Counted from the first letter of the stretch, positions 17,358-25,994 are shown. The stretch is 64,000 bases of DNA from Lentilactobacillus sp. SPB1-3 (GCF_026913205.2 NZ_CP168151.1:1798001-1862000); one strand, 5' to 3'. Program-made: numbers and translations. The notes: generated by a model not told the origin, from the sequence alone.

Positions 17358-17394
17358 CTTTGAAGTGATCCTCTTTCGAGGTGCGCTCTTGTTA

Positions 17395-18429
17395 TTAAAC
17401 CTTAGGGATGAACATGTTTCCTAAAGTTGCTGCCATCATGGCCTTAATTGAGTGCATTCTGTTTTCTGCTTCTTCGAATTGACGAGCATACTTGCTAGTG
17501 AACACTTCATCTGTAACTTCCATTTCAGTGATGCCATACTTCTTCTCAACATCTTGTCCATATTGAGTTTCAGTATTATGGAAAGCTGGCAAACAGTGCA
17601 TGAAGATCAATTGATCATCAGGAGTACCAGTTGCTTTAAGTGCTTCCATGTTTACTTGGTAAGGCTTCAAGAGGTTAACTCTTTCTTCCCAGTTATCTTC
17701 ACCCATTGATACCCATACATCGGTATAAACGATGTTTGAACCAAGCATACCTTCTTTAACATCGTCAGTAATCAATAGCTTTGCACCAGATTTATCAGCA
17801 AAACCTTTGGCGATATTTTGAATTTCTTCTGTTGGGAACAAACTCTTAGGGGCAACGATATGAACGTTAACTCCGAGAATGGCACCAGTAACTAATAATG
17901 AGTTGGCAACGTTATTACGGCCGTCACCCATAAAGGTTAATGTTAAGCCCTTCAATGTACCAAAGTTTTCCTTCACAGTCATGAAGTCAGCCAACATTTG
18001 AGTTGGGTGCCATTCATCAGTCAAACCGTTCCAGACTGGTACACCACTATCACGAGCAAGAATTTCAGCATCGCTTTGTTTGAATCCTCTAAATTCGATT
18101 CCATCAAACATACTACCAAGAACCTTAGCAGTATCAGAAGTACTTTCCTTCTTACCTAATTGAATATCATTTTGACCCAAATATTCTGGATGGGCACCAA
18201 GATCGATTGCTGCAGTGGTAAATGCAGAACGCGTTCTAGTAGATGACTTTTCAAAAAGTAATGCGATGTTTTTACCTTCTAGGTAATGGTGAGGAACACC
18301 AGCCTTTTTTAGAGCCTTTAAGTGTAGACCCAAATCAATTAGATATTCCAATTCTGCTGCAGTAAAGTCTTTTTCGGCTAATACGCTACGGCCTTGAAAT
18401 ACGCTTTGTTTAAAATCCTTATCAATCAT
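17395..18429 (-). CDS. arcB: Catabolic ornithine carbamoyltransferase
   Basis: The enzyme splits citrulline with phosphate into ornithine and carbamoyl phosphate, the middle step of the pathway. The carbamoyl-phosphate loop STRTRSAF is near residue 57, HPTQM near 140, and the ornithine-side motif [10 protein letters not shown] near 273. The 344-residue length is normal. GGGGAG lies before the ATG. It follows arcA by 28 bp. Confidence 0.97.
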   Translation of the reverse strand: MIDKDFKQSVFQGRSVLAEKDFTAAELEYLIDLGLHLKALKKAGVPHHYLEGKNIALLFEKSSTRTRSAFTTAAIDLGAHPEYLGQNDIQLGKKESTSDTAKVLGSMFDGIEFRGFKQSDAEILARDSGVPVWNGLTDEWHPTQMLADFMTVKENFGTLKGLTLTFMGDGRNNVANSLLVTGAILGVNVHIVAPKSLFPTEEIQNIAKGFADKSGAKLLITDDVKEGMLGSNIVYTDVWVSMGEDNWEERVNLLKPYQVNMEALKATGTPDDQLIFMHCLPAFHNTETQYGQDVEKKYGITEMEVTDEVFTSKYARQFEEAENRMHSIKAMMAATLGNMFIPKV

Positions 18430-18457
18430 GTGCGGAATCTCCCCTTAAATATCAGTT

Positions 18458-19699
18458 TTATTTAGTTAAATCTTCACGAACGATTGGGCAACTCATGCAA
18501 CGTGGACCCCCACGACCCCGTGATAATTCACTTGAAATTACTTCAAGCACTTTAAGGCCATGTTGTCTTAACAATTCATTAGATACGTAGTTACGGTTGT
18601 AAGTTACTACGACACCTGGAGCAATTGCTAAGGTGTTTGAACCATCGTTCCATTGTTCACGTCCAGCGATGATTGGGTCACCATTACCAGTTGGAATCAA
18701 GTCAAGATCATCCAAATGTAATGCATCTTTTAATACTTGTTTTAAATCAGTACGGTGTTGAATGTGAATACCTTCGTCACCTTCACCAGGAGTTAAGGTG
18801 TAAGTGTCAATATGACCACCTTCGCCAAGAATTCCTGGATGAACTGTAAATTGATCGTAATTAATCATGGTAAATACAGTATCCAAATGCATCATTGCAT
18901 GGTTATGTGGGATACGAATTGCGATAACTGTGTCGTAGTTGCTTTCATTAAACAAGTTACGAGCGATATCTTCAATTGCATCAGCTGAAGTTCTTTGTGA
19001 AACCCCAATTGCCATTACGTGATCATTTAGAACTAATTCGTCTCCACCTTCGATACGAGTACTGTGGTTACGGTCACGCCATACATGTATACCTTGGTTA
19101 GCGAAACGTGGGTGATGTTCAATAATAATTTGATTGAATAATGATTCTCGTTGACGAGCAGCGAAAGTCATGTGATTGATACTCAATCCTTCACCAATAG
19201 TTGCTGATGGATCACGAGTAAAGTAGAGGTTAGGCATTGGATCCATATAGAATTCATAGTTTTCATTTTCTGCCATACTTTGTAAATCAGTTGGCACAAA
19301 ATCTATTTCATTCTTACGAACACCTTCCATGATTTTGTTAACCATGTCTTGGTTATTCATGCTTGCAAGATATTCCTTCAATGCATCATGGGTTGAGCCT
19401 GCTGCATATCCAGATTCAGTTAGCATTTGTTCCAAAAACTTGTCTTTTAATTCAGCACCACCAGCATCGAGTGCTTCTGCGGCTAATTTTTCAAGATAGA
19501 GAACTTCTACGCCGTTATCACGAAGTGTGTTGGCAAAGTAGTCATGTTCCTCTTGAGCTTTTGGTAAATATGGTATGTCATCAAACAAAAGTCTTGGCAT
19601 CATGTCAGGTGTGAAGTTTTCGATTTCACGACCTGGTCGTTTTAGCAAAACAGTTTTTAACTTACCGATTTCCGAAAAGTTGTGAATTGGACTTGTCAT
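18458..19699 (-). CDS. arcA: Arginine deiminase
   Basis: The enzyme hydrolyses arginine to citrulline and ammonia, which starts the pathway and raises cytoplasmic pH. Visible catalytic elements are the N-terminal [14 protein letters not shown] near residue 160, EGGDELV, HLDTVFT, and the C-terminal [14 protein letters not shown] with the nucleophilic cysteine. The 413-residue length is normal. GGAGG precedes the ATG. It is the first gene of the operon and lies behind the control region at 19728-19849. Confidence 0.98.
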   Translation of the reverse strand: MTSPIHNFSEIGKLKTVLLKRPGREIENFTPDMMPRLLFDDIPYLPKAQEEHDYFANTLRDNGVEVLYLEKLAAEALDAGGAELKDKFLEQMLTESGYAAGSTHDALKEYLASMNNQDMVNKIMEGVRKNEIDFVPTDLQSMAENENYEFYMDPMPNLYFTRDPSATIGEGLSINHMTFAARQRESLFNQIIIEHHPRFANQGIHVWRDRNHSTRIEGGDELVLNDHVMAIGVSQRTSADAIEDIARNLFNESNYDTVIAIRIPHNHAMMHLDTVFTMINYDQFTVHPGILGEGGHIDTYTLTPGEGDEGIHIQHRTDLKQVLKDALHLDDLDLIPTGNGDPIIAGREQWNDGSNTLAIAPGVVVTYNRNYVSNELLRQHGLKVLEVISSELSRGRGGPRCMSCPIVREDLTK

Positions 19700-19734
19700 A
19701 TTACTGCCTCCTGTTCCTTATTTACTACAAACAC

Positions 19735-19763
19735 ATCATAATTCTTTTTGAAACCGCTATCAA
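19735..19763 (-). promoter_or_regulatory. arcA promoter
   Basis: On the minus strand -35 TTGATA (19758-19763) and -10 TATGAT (19735-19740) are exactly 17 bases apart, each one mismatch from consensus. Transcription should start near 19728, about 29 bases before the arcA ATG. Confidence 0.75.
19749..19762. promoter_or_regulatory. CRE site for CcpA over the arcA promoter
   Basis: TGAAACCGCTATCA fits the catabolite-response consensus TGNAANCGNWNNCA at every fixed position. It covers the spacer and most of the -35 of the arcA promoter, so CcpA binding would block polymerase. Carbon catabolite repression of arginine deiminase operons is established in lactic acid bacteria. Confidence 0.75.
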
Positions 19764-19783
19764 GGAAGAACTCTCAAATGAAA

Positions 19784-19799
19784 TGAGAAAAAACTCTCA
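19784..19799. promoter_or_regulatory. Crp-type dyad upstream of arcA
   Basis: TGAGA-N6-TCTCA is a perfect dyad with the half-site length and 6-base spacer of Crp/Fnr sites. Its centre is about 63 bases upstream of the inferred start point, close to the classic class I activator position. The neighbouring TCTCA at 19772-19776 pairs with the same TGAGA, and AACTCTCAAA occurs twice (19769 and 19792). ArcR of this operon is the likely ligand. Confidence 0.55.
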
Positions 19800-19831
19800 A
19801 AATTAAGTCAATTCGCATATTCATCAAAAAA

Positions 19832-19849
19832 TTTGCAGATTAATTCACA
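19832..19849 (-). promoter_or_regulatory. ARG box upstream of arcA
   Basis: The minus strand reads TGTGAATTAATCTGCAAA. This keeps both half-sites (TGAAT and TGCAA) of the ArgR/AhrC consensus CATGAATAAAAATKCAAK at the right spacing. A weaker half-site lies at 19808-19825. ArgR is encoded just upstream of the operon. Confidence 0.5.
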
Positions 19850-20024
19850 TAATCAGCGCCTATTTAATTTTTATACATATTTTTTTCTTCAAATTAAAAA
19901 ATAAGTTTTTGATTAGATTTTAAAAAGCTTATTTAATAGCATATAAAGCGATTACACAATTAACTAGCGTAATTTAAAAAAGGTTATTTATACCGTCTAT
20001 TTAATATTATTCAAAAAATAATCA
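19850..20024. other. AT-rich stretch between arcA control region and argR terminator
   Basis: This part of the 413-bp arcA-argR gap is very AT-rich and holds no open frame with a ribosome binding site. Apart from short A and T tracts that may bend the DNA, I see nothing definite in it. Confidence 0.5.
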
Positions 20025-20062
20025 CAAAAAAAGTGCCTTTTTCGTATGGAAAAGGCACTTTT
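20025..20062 (-). terminator. argR terminator
   Basis: The stem AAAAGTGCC(TTTT) / (AAAA)GGCACTTTT has a short loop. On the minus strand it is followed by a run of T. Confidence 0.85.
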
Positions 20063-20081
20063 CACTAACTTCGTTTTTAGT

Positions 20082-20101
20082 TATACATCAAGGAATGTAT
20101 A
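20082..20101. repeat. Short inverted repeat between argR and its terminator
   Basis: TATACAT (20082-20088) and ATGTATA (20095-20101) are 7-bp inverted arms around CAAGGA, just after the argR stop codon. It may be a 3' UTR hairpin; function unknown. Confidence 0.4.
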
Positions 20102-20112
20102 CTTTTCGACAA

Positions 20113-20592
20113 TTATTCGGCGGTAGGAATCATCAATTCTGGGTTAACGCGTTGCATGAAGAAATCATGGACCTGAGTGGCTTCAGGCTTACCAGGACAA
20201 AAGATAACGATGGTATCATATCCTGCCAAGGTTCCAGTTACGTTATCTAACTTAAGATCATCCAACACCGCAGACAATGGGTTAGCATAACTTGGCTGAG
20301 TATGAATCACGTTTATGAATTCAATCTGTTTAACATCAGTTACGGAACTGTTAATCATACGATTCAACCGTTCCAATTCATTTTGATTACCTGACTTAAA
20401 CACCATATAGCGGGCATTCCCTGAGCTATCAGGTTGCTTAACAATCTGCATTTCTCGGATATCCCTAGACAGAGTCGCTTGAGTTACACTAATGCCAGTT
20501 TCTTTAAGCTTACTCATCAATTCTTCTTGAGTAGTAATTGTATATTGATTAATAATCTGTTCAATCTTTGCTTGGCGCGATTCTTTCTTCAT
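20113..20592 (-). CDS. argR: Arginine repressor ArgR/AhrC family
   Basis: The 159-residue protein has the N-terminal winged helix with the typical QEELMSKLKETGISVTQATLSRDIREMQIVK and a C-terminal arginine-binding/hexamerisation domain containing GTLAGYDTIVIFCPG (GT.AG.D motif). With arginine it binds ARG boxes, repressing synthesis genes or activating catabolic ones. One such box lies before arcA. GGAGG precedes the ATG. It is transcribed separately from arcA, with its own terminator. Confidence 0.95.
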   Translation of the reverse strand: MKKESRQAKIEQIINQYTITTQEELMSKLKETGISVTQATLSRDIREMQIVKQPDSSGNARYMVFKSGNQNELERLNRMINSSVTDVKQIEFINVIHTQPSYANPLSAVLDDLKLDNVTGTLAGYDTIVIFCPGKPEATQVHDFFMQRVNPELMIPTAE

Positions 20593-20727
20593 TTACAATG
20601 ACCTCCGAAGGTTGATTATTAAATATTAATTGTTTAAAAAAAGCAATTCATTAAATTATCCTGCATATCCTTACTTCTAAATAATAGAACAAACCGCCCT
20701 TCATTACCATTTCATTTTCGTAACTAA

Positions 20728-23025
20728 TTAATATTTAACAACTTGTTCCGGACTCTCGTTATCCAAATCGCACTTAGCCCCGGCAATCGTAATCGTAGTA
20801 CCTGTACCACTCAATAGGCTAACATGAACTTCATGCTCATAAATAGTAAAGATGTATTCACTATCATATAGGAAGATTCTGAATTTAACACTATTCCAAC
20901 GCGCAGGTAACTTAGGGTTCATTGTGAATGTACCGGCGTTATTGATTACCCCAGCAAACCCGTAGAATACGCCTTCCCATGCAGCTCCTAAACTCCCAGC
21001 ATGAATGCCATTCGCAGTATTATGATGAGAGTTCAAAATATCAGTTTGGATAGCTTGCGAAAAGAAGTTATAAGATTGATCTTGCTTACCAACTCTTGCA
21101 GCTGCAATGGCAAATACTGCCTGTGACAAACTGGAGTCATGCGTGGTAATCGGTTCATAAAAATCAAAATCCCTCATTAATTCGTCCTCACTATATCCAG
21201 ATGGAAAGAGAACATCAGCCAAAATGGTATCAGCTTGTTTATTAACCTGGCTGCGGTACAACATGAGTGGATGATAATGAAGTAATAATGGAAAGTCATT
21301 GTTGTCGATTTTGCTAAGATCCAATTTATTCATCTGTTTGAAGTTTTGATCCTGTAATTTGACCTTTTTCTCGTTATCAAATGGCAAGTACATCAAGTCA
21401 GCCGCTTCTTTGATACGGTTAAGTTCTTTAGGAGATAGTCCTAAACGCTTGGATAATTCAGTATTTTCAAATCGTTTAGCATATTTTTGAACCATTCTAA
21501 AGTTGAATTTAACCATTTTATTAGTGAAGTAATTGTTATCCACAACGGCACTATATTCGTCAGGACCAGTAACCCTGTTAATGACAAATCGTCGCTGATC
21601 ATTAATCTTCGCAAAATTACCCCACTCCATGTAAAAACGGGCAGTCTCGACAATAATCTCATAGCCATAATTATCTAAAAAATCATCGTCTCCTGTAACT
21701 TCATAGTATTGTTCGATGGCATAGGCAATATCAGCATCAATATGAATTTGGGCGGTACCTGCTGGCCAATAGGCACTAGCTTCGACCCCATTAATTGACC
21801 TCCAAGGATACATAGCACCACCCTTGAAGCCAAATTGAGTAGATTGCTGTTCCGCAACACTCAGAGTTTCATATCGATACATCAAAATCTTTTTGGCTAA
21901 TTCCGGATTGGTGTAAATGAAAAATGGCAACATAAAAATCTCAGTGTCCCAGAAATAATGCCCACCATAACCATTTCCAGACAATCCTTTGGCAGGAATG
22001 CTAGTGTGTGAATCTTTACCAGCTGATTGATACAACTCAAATAAATTAAATCTCAAACTTAGTTGCACTTCGGGATCGCCATCAATCTCCACATCACTAT
22101 GTAGCCAAAAAGTTTGCCATACCTGAGCAGACGCCATCAATTCTGATTTAAAACTGGTATTTTTAATGTCTTCATTTAATTTAACCAAATATTGATCAGC
22201 ATACATCTGAGCGTTAACTAGTGGATATACGGCACCAATTGAGAACAAAAATTCAAATTCTTTTTGTGTACCTTTTTTACCAAAGTAAGTAGCATGGTAT
22301 CCCCAGTGATTGTTCTCATCTTTAAAGTAAGTTAGCTTAGGACCACTACCATTAAATGTTAATAAGGATCCTTGCTGACTTTTATACGTGGTTAACAAAT
22401 AACTTGGTTGTTCGTAGCCATCCAAAAAGTCCAATTGCAAATGCCCTTGTGATTCATTGACGCGCACGTCTGACACTGTAGAACTAGTCTTTTGATTGAC
22501 GTAGTCATGAACCTTGATTACTTCAACTTCATCGTCAAAGTTAATGGGAACGATACCATACTTAATGCCATAAACATTAGCTGCTTCCACGCTAGCAAAG
22601 CTCTCAACAATCAGATTAAAGATTTTACCTTGAGGAGTCGTAACGCTAAAAATTTCGTGCAGCATCCCTGTCTGCATATCCATGTTCTTATCGACAGTAT
22701 CAACTTTGAAATAATTAACCGATGAATCTTCATCCCCAATTTTTATTCGAATATATCTGGGATCACATAGCCGGTTGATAACTTGATCATTAACGGGATA
22801 GCCAGTGTATTTTTCACCATACTGGATCTCATAATAATCATAAAATCCATTAATAAATAAACCCGGTGTTCCTCGGTAATTTGGATTGTTTCCTTGGAGT
22901 GGGTTTGAGTCTCTAACACCAAAATGTCCATTCGCAACGCTAAAAATCGTTTCTAGATATAACTGTTCTTTTGATTTGAGATTTTGTAAATGGATTTGAA
23001 ATTCAGGTCGTTGTTCAATTCGCAT
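20728..23025 (-). CDS. Glycoside hydrolase family 65 phosphorylase, substrate unassigned
   Basis: The 765-residue protein has the family layout: N-terminal beta-sandwich, then an (alpha/alpha)6 barrel and small C-terminal sheets. In the barrel, YFWDTEIFMLPF and VTGPDEYSAVVDNNYFTN are visible; the latter carries the catalytic Glu. Family members phosphorolyse alpha-linked disaccharides to beta-glucose 1-phosphate and glucose. The acceptor-site loop here reads EASAYWPAGTAQIHIDADIAYA. As I recall, the maltose phosphorylase loop reads HNEWEITFEEIHRNG, so I do not call it maltose phosphorylase. There is no beta-phosphoglucomutase or sugar transporter beside it. I chose the ATG at 23025 because GGAG lies 7 bases before it; the ATG two codons upstream is too close to that site. 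Confidence 0.8.
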   Translation of the reverse strand: MRIEQRPEFQIHLQNLKSKEQLYLETIFSVANGHFGVRDSNPLQGNNPNYRGTPGLFINGFYDYYEIQYGEKYTGYPVNDQVINRLCDPRYIRIKIGDEDSSVNYFKVDTVDKNMDMQTGMLHEIFSVTTPQGKIFNLIVESFASVEAANVYGIKYGIVPINFDDEVEVIKVHDYVNQKTSSTVSDVRVNESQGHLQLDFLDGYEQPSYLLTTYKSQQGSLLTFNGSGPKLTYFKDENNHWGYHATYFGKKGTQKEFEFLFSIGAVYPLVNAQMYADQYLVKLNEDIKNTSFKSELMASAQVWQTFWLHSDVEIDGDPEVQLSLRFNLFELYQSAGKDSHTSIPAKGLSGNGYGGHYFWDTEIFMLPFFIYTNPELAKKILMYRYETLSVAEQQSTQFGFKGGAMYPWRSINGVEASAYWPAGTAQIHIDADIAYAIEQYYEVTGDDDFLDNYGYEIIVETARFYMEWGNFAKINDQRRFVINRVTGPDEYSAVVDNNYFTNKMVKFNFRMVQKYAKRFENTELSKRLGLSPKELNRIKEAADLMYLPFDNEKKVKLQDQNFKQMNKLDLSKIDNNDFPLLLHYHPLMLYRSQVNKQADTILADVLFPSGYSEDELMRDFDFYEPITTHDSSLSQAVFAIAAARVGKQDQSYNFFSQAIQTDILNSHHNTANGIHAGSLGAAWEGVFYGFAGVINNAGTFTMNPKLPARWNSVKFRIFLYDSEYIFTIYEHEVHVSLLSGTGTTITIAGAKCDLDNESPEQVVKY

Positions 23026-23109
23026 TTCCATTCTCCTATTTTCTACTTATTTACTTATAAACCTAGTTAACTAACGATTAAAATGCAATGATTTAAGCTT
23101 AATTTCAAT

Positions 23110-23140
23110 AAAAAAATCCTTACTAATTAAAGTAAGGATG
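23110..23140 (-). terminator. rpsN terminator
   Basis: The minus strand folds ATCCTTAC / GTAAGGAT with an 8-base loop, followed by seven T. Confidence 0.87.
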
Positions 23141-23156
23141 TCAAAATATATTAAAT

Positions 23157-23426
23157 TTACCAACTAGCCTTTTTAACACCAGGAAGTTGCCCTTCATGAG
23201 CTAACTTTCTGAAGTTAAGTCGAGACATGTGGAATTTGCGCATGTATGCATGAGGCCGACCATCAATCTCATCTCGATGATGGATACGTGTTGGTGAAGC
23301 ATTTCGAGGTAGTTTACTTAATGCGGCATAATCGCCTTTAGCTTTAAGTTCACGTCTAATATCAGCATACTTAGCAACAGTTTTTTCTATTTTGAGTTCT
23401 TTTTGAATCTTAGATGTCTTTGCGAT
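23157..23426 (-). CDS. rpsN: Ribosomal protein S14, zinc-independent paralogue, apparent ATC start
   Basis: From residue 2 the protein reads [16 protein letters not shown] and ends [11 protein letters not shown], a full 89-residue S14 of the C-minus type: it has no CxxC zinc pairs. Bacteria use such paralogues, encoded outside the spc operon, under zinc shortage. The family start (M-A-K-x-S-K) falls on an ATC codon at 23424-23426. AAGGAAGG lies exactly 9 bases upstream of it, and no ATG, GTG or TTG occurs in frame there. The only in-frame ATG (23463-23465) would add 13 residues, lacks a ribosome binding site and coincides with the predicted transcription start. Hence I place the start at ATC. 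Monocistronic, with promoter and Zur-like operator upstream. Confidence 0.85.
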   Translation of the reverse strand: MAKTSKIQKELKIEKTVAKYADIRRELKAKGDYAALSKLPRNASPTRIHHRDEIDGRPHAYMRKFHMSRLNFRKLAHEGQLPGVKKASW

Positions 23427-23445
23427 GAGTAAGTACCTTCCTTCA

Positions 23446-23468
23446 TAAATAGTATTAATTACCATTTA
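23446..23468 (-). promoter_or_regulatory. Zur-like operator over the rpsN transcription start
   Basis: The minus strand reads AAATGGTAAT-T-AATACTATTT, flanked by T and A. Against the Firmicute Zur consensus AAATCGTAAT-N-ATTACGATTT this matches 17 of 20 defined positions. It lies immediately downstream of the -10, where a repressor would block initiation. Zur control of zinc-free ribosomal paralogues is known from Bacillus and Streptomyces. The Zur gene itself is not in this window. Confidence 0.6.
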
Positions 23469-23496
23469 AATATAACATTAACTTACTTTTTGTCAA
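23469..23496 (-). promoter_or_regulatory. rpsN promoter
   Basis: Perfect -35 TTGACA (23491-23496) and -10 TATATT (23469-23474) with a 16-base spacer. The inferred start point is near 23462, which leaves a leader of about 36 bases to the ATC codon. Confidence 0.75.
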
Positions 23497-23541
23497 TAGA
23501 AAGTAAAAGATTCATTTGCAGAGTCCTCTGAAATGAATTAA

Positions 23542-23578
23542 TAATGTTAATCCTATATAATATGATTAATTAACATTA
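23542..23578. promoter_or_regulatory. Inverted repeat around the -10 of the LysR gene
   Basis: TAATGTTAAT (23542-23551) and ATTAACATTA (23569-23578) are perfect 10-bp inverted arms. They enclose a consensus -10 TATAAT (23556-23561). This is where a LysR-type autoregulatory site could lie. Confidence 0.45.
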
Positions 23579-23622
23579 TAAGTTTTTGAATTAAAGAATT
23601 GTTTCCAAAGGAGAAATAAAGT

Positions 23623-24546
23623 ATGAACAATAAATTACTTTCATTTCTGCAAGAAATCAAAGCTCAGGGAAATATGTCAAAAGCTGCCCAGGCACTATTC
23701 GTGACACAACCTTACATCAGTCGAGTAATCAAAAACTCTGAAGATCATTTCGGAGTAAAATTGATCAATCGTTCATCTCATCCTCTACAACTAACCTATG
23801 CGGGTGAAAGGCTTTTGGATTTCTTACAGGAAGAATCACAGTTACAGGCTAATTTGGATCGTGAAATGACCCACTTATCTCAATTTAAGTACGGGCATTT
23901 AACTATCGCTTCCAATGAGGCTGTGTCAAATGATGTTTACAAGCCAATCTTACTCAGATTTTACGAAAAATACCCAGAAATCCACGCACAAGTCATTTCA
24001 ACTTCCAGTAGCGAAGCCGAACAACGCCTAACTGCTGGGTCCCTTGATTTTTTTGTTGGAGATCCAATTAAAAATCATAAAATTCAGTATTTACCTGTAG
24101 CAAATATCCCTTTAACATTAATAATTCCAAGTAATTCTGCAATATATCAACCTGATAAAACATTCGTTGATTTTAGCGACCTAAATCTGTCAAAGATAGC
24201 TGATGAATCGTTCATCAGCATTCCAAGAAACAACGCATATCATCGCTTAATTGCTAGTTTTTTAAGTCGCCAAGGCGCATCAGTTGAATACAGTATTGAA
24301 GTTCCAGATATTAGTCTTGCAGCTAGCTTAGCGCTCAACAATCTTGGACTTTCGATTATTCCAGAACCTTACGTAAAAAGTATCAAAACCGCATCACTTG
24401 ATAATTTAAATATTGCTAGAATTCCAAACGAAACCTTAACAGCTGAATTTGGTATTTCCTATGTTAAATCCAATTTAACAGCTGAACCAGTTGATGACTT
24501 AGTAAATATCATTTCAAACGTATTTAAGGAAATTACCGCTAAATAA
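23623..24546 (+). CDS. LysR-family transcriptional regulator
   Basis: The 307-residue protein has an N-terminal helix-turn-helix (about residues 1-60, with GNMSKAAQALFVTQPYISRV and the linker helix) and a periplasmic-binding-protein-like effector domain from about residue 88 on (HLTIASNEAVSND, then SIIPEPYV near the end). GGAG lies 9 bases before the ATG. It is divergent from rpsN and convergent with the xanthine permease gene. Its targets are not evident. Confidence 0.92.
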   Translation: MNNKLLSFLQEIKAQGNMSKAAQALFVTQPYISRVIKNSEDHFGVKLINRSSHPLQLTYAGERLLDFLQEESQLQANLDREMTHLSQFKYGHLTIASNEAVSNDVYKPILLRFYEKYPEIHAQVISTSSSEAEQRLTAGSLDFFVGDPIKNHKIQYLPVANIPLTLIIPSNSAIYQPDKTFVDFSDLNLSKIADESFISIPRNNAYHRLIASFLSRQGASVEYSIEVPDISLAASLALNNLGLSIIPEPYVKSIKTASLDNLNIARIPNETLTAEFGISYVKSNLTAEPVDDLVNIISNVFKEITAK

Positions 24547-24583
24547 AAAGATTCACCTCACTAAACAGAGGCGAATCTTTTTT
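24545..24583. terminator. Bidirectional terminator
   Basis: AAAAAGATTCACCTC / GAGGCGAATCTTTTT with one A-C mismatch and a loop of 7-8 bases, between the convergent LysR and permease genes. Confidence 0.87.
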
Positions 24584-24588
24584 ATTTA

Positions 24589-25896
24589 TTAATCTTCAGA
24601 AACTACATTTTTTAAGTTGGTATTATTCAATAAAATATTTAAGATGACTGCGGTAAAACAGCCAATCACCATTCCGTTACTCATGATAACTTGAACAGAT
24701 GAAGGTAGGTATTGAAATAGTCCTGGTTGAGTAGTCACACCGATTCCCATTCCGACAGAGATAGCGATAATTAAGAGGTTGCGCATGTTTAAGTCAACGG
24801 CAGATAACATCTTAATTCCTTGCGCACCAACCATACCAAACATAATCAGCATTGCGCCACCCAAGACTGAATTAGGAATCAAAGTTGCCACGGCACCAAA
24901 CTTAGGAATCAATCCCAAAATCATTAACATCCCTGCAGAATAGTAAATGGGAGCTAACTTTTTAATCCCTGACAACTGCACGATACCAACGTTTTGAGAG
25001 AAAGTTGAGTATGGGAAGGTATTAAAAATTCCGCCCAAGATTGCGGCGATTCCTTCAGAACGGTATCCGCGAGCTAAATCATCATCAGTTAATTCTCGCT
25101 TAGTGATATCTGATAAAGCAAAGTAAACCCCTGTTGATTCAATCATACAGGTCAATGCAGCTAAAATTAGTGTGGCAATTGATGACCATTCGAATTTGGG
25201 TGTTGAAAAATAAAATAACTGCGGTAATTGCACCCAATGAGCTTGCCCAACTGAAGCAAAATCAACAGCTCCTAAACTAATCGCTAATAAAGTACCTAAA
25301 ATAATTCCAATCAAAATCGCAATTTGCTTCATGAATCCACGTGCCCAAATATTAAGCACAATAATGACTAATGCGGTAAATGAACCAATCAACAAATGTT
25401 GCGGATCTCCAAAAGCCTTAGCAGTTGGATCACCTCCGCCGATATTTTGAAAAGCTACTGGCATTAAAGTAAAACCAATCAAAGTGATTAATGAACCGGT
25501 AACAACTGGTGGAAAATACTTGCGCAATTTAGCGAATTGCTTGGAAATCAGTAAGATAAATAGTCCCGCAACGATAATACCACCATACATATATCCTAAA
25601 CCAAAGTTCTTACCAATCGATTGCAGTGGTGCCACATATTCGATAGCACATCCTAGCACGACCGGTAACCCAATGCCCGTAATTGGTGTTCGCCTAATTT
25701 GCAATAAAGTGGCGACACCACACATGAAGATATCCATTGAAACTAAGTATGTCATTTGCATGGCATTAAATCCTAGTGCGGTTCCGATTAGCAGCGGAAC
25801 TAAAATATCTCCTGAATACATTGCCAATAAATGTTGTAATCCAAGAAGTGCGTTCCGAAGTTGTGAATCTGATTTGGGACTCGATACTTTATCCAT
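24589..25896 (-). CDS. pbuX: NCS2-family xanthine permease
   Basis: The 435-residue protein has 12-14 hydrophobic helices and the nucleobase/cation symporter-2 layout. The substrate-site helix reads NTFPYSTFSQNVGIVQLSGIK, characteristic of xanthine/urate-type rather than uracil permeases. It should import xanthine with protons for purine salvage. AGGTGG lies before the ATG. I see no guanine-type riboswitch upstream; a CGAAC-containing element at 25995-26010 could be a PurR site. The gene name rests on family resemblance. Confidence 0.82.
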   Translation of the reverse strand: MDKVSSPKSDSQLRNALLGLQHLLAMYSGDILVPLLIGTALGFNAMQMTYLVSMDIFMCGVATLLQIRRTPITGIGLPVVLGCAIEYVAPLQSIGKNFGLGYMYGGIIVAGLFILLISKQFAKLRKYFPPVVTGSLITLIGFTLMPVAFQNIGGGDPTAKAFGDPQHLLIGSFTALVIIVLNIWARGFMKQIAILIGIILGTLLAISLGAVDFASVGQAHWVQLPQLFYFSTPKFEWSSIATLILAALTCMIESTGVYFALSDITKRELTDDDLARGYRSEGIAAILGGIFNTFPYSTFSQNVGIVQLSGIKKLAPIYYSAGMLMILGLIPKFGAVATLIPNSVLGGAMLIMFGMVGAQGIKMLSAVDLNMRNLLIIAISVGMGIGVTTQPGLFQYLPSSVQVIMSNGMVIGCFTAVILNILLNNTNLKNVVSED

Positions 25897-25994
25897 TAGC
25901 TTCCACCTTTTCTACATCTTTTAAATTACGTTTAATCTTAACATCTGAATTCGTCTTTCACAACCTAAATCTTAATATTAAACGTTTTCAAAAC

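Noticed and set aside
19808-19825. Second full ARG box before arcA
   Set aside because: Only one half-site (TGAAT) is good; the other half does not match, so it is listed only as weak support.
23463-23465. ATG as the start codon of the S14 gene
   Set aside because: It lacks a ribosome binding site, lies at the predicted transcription start inside the Zur-like box, and would add 13 residues not seen in the family.
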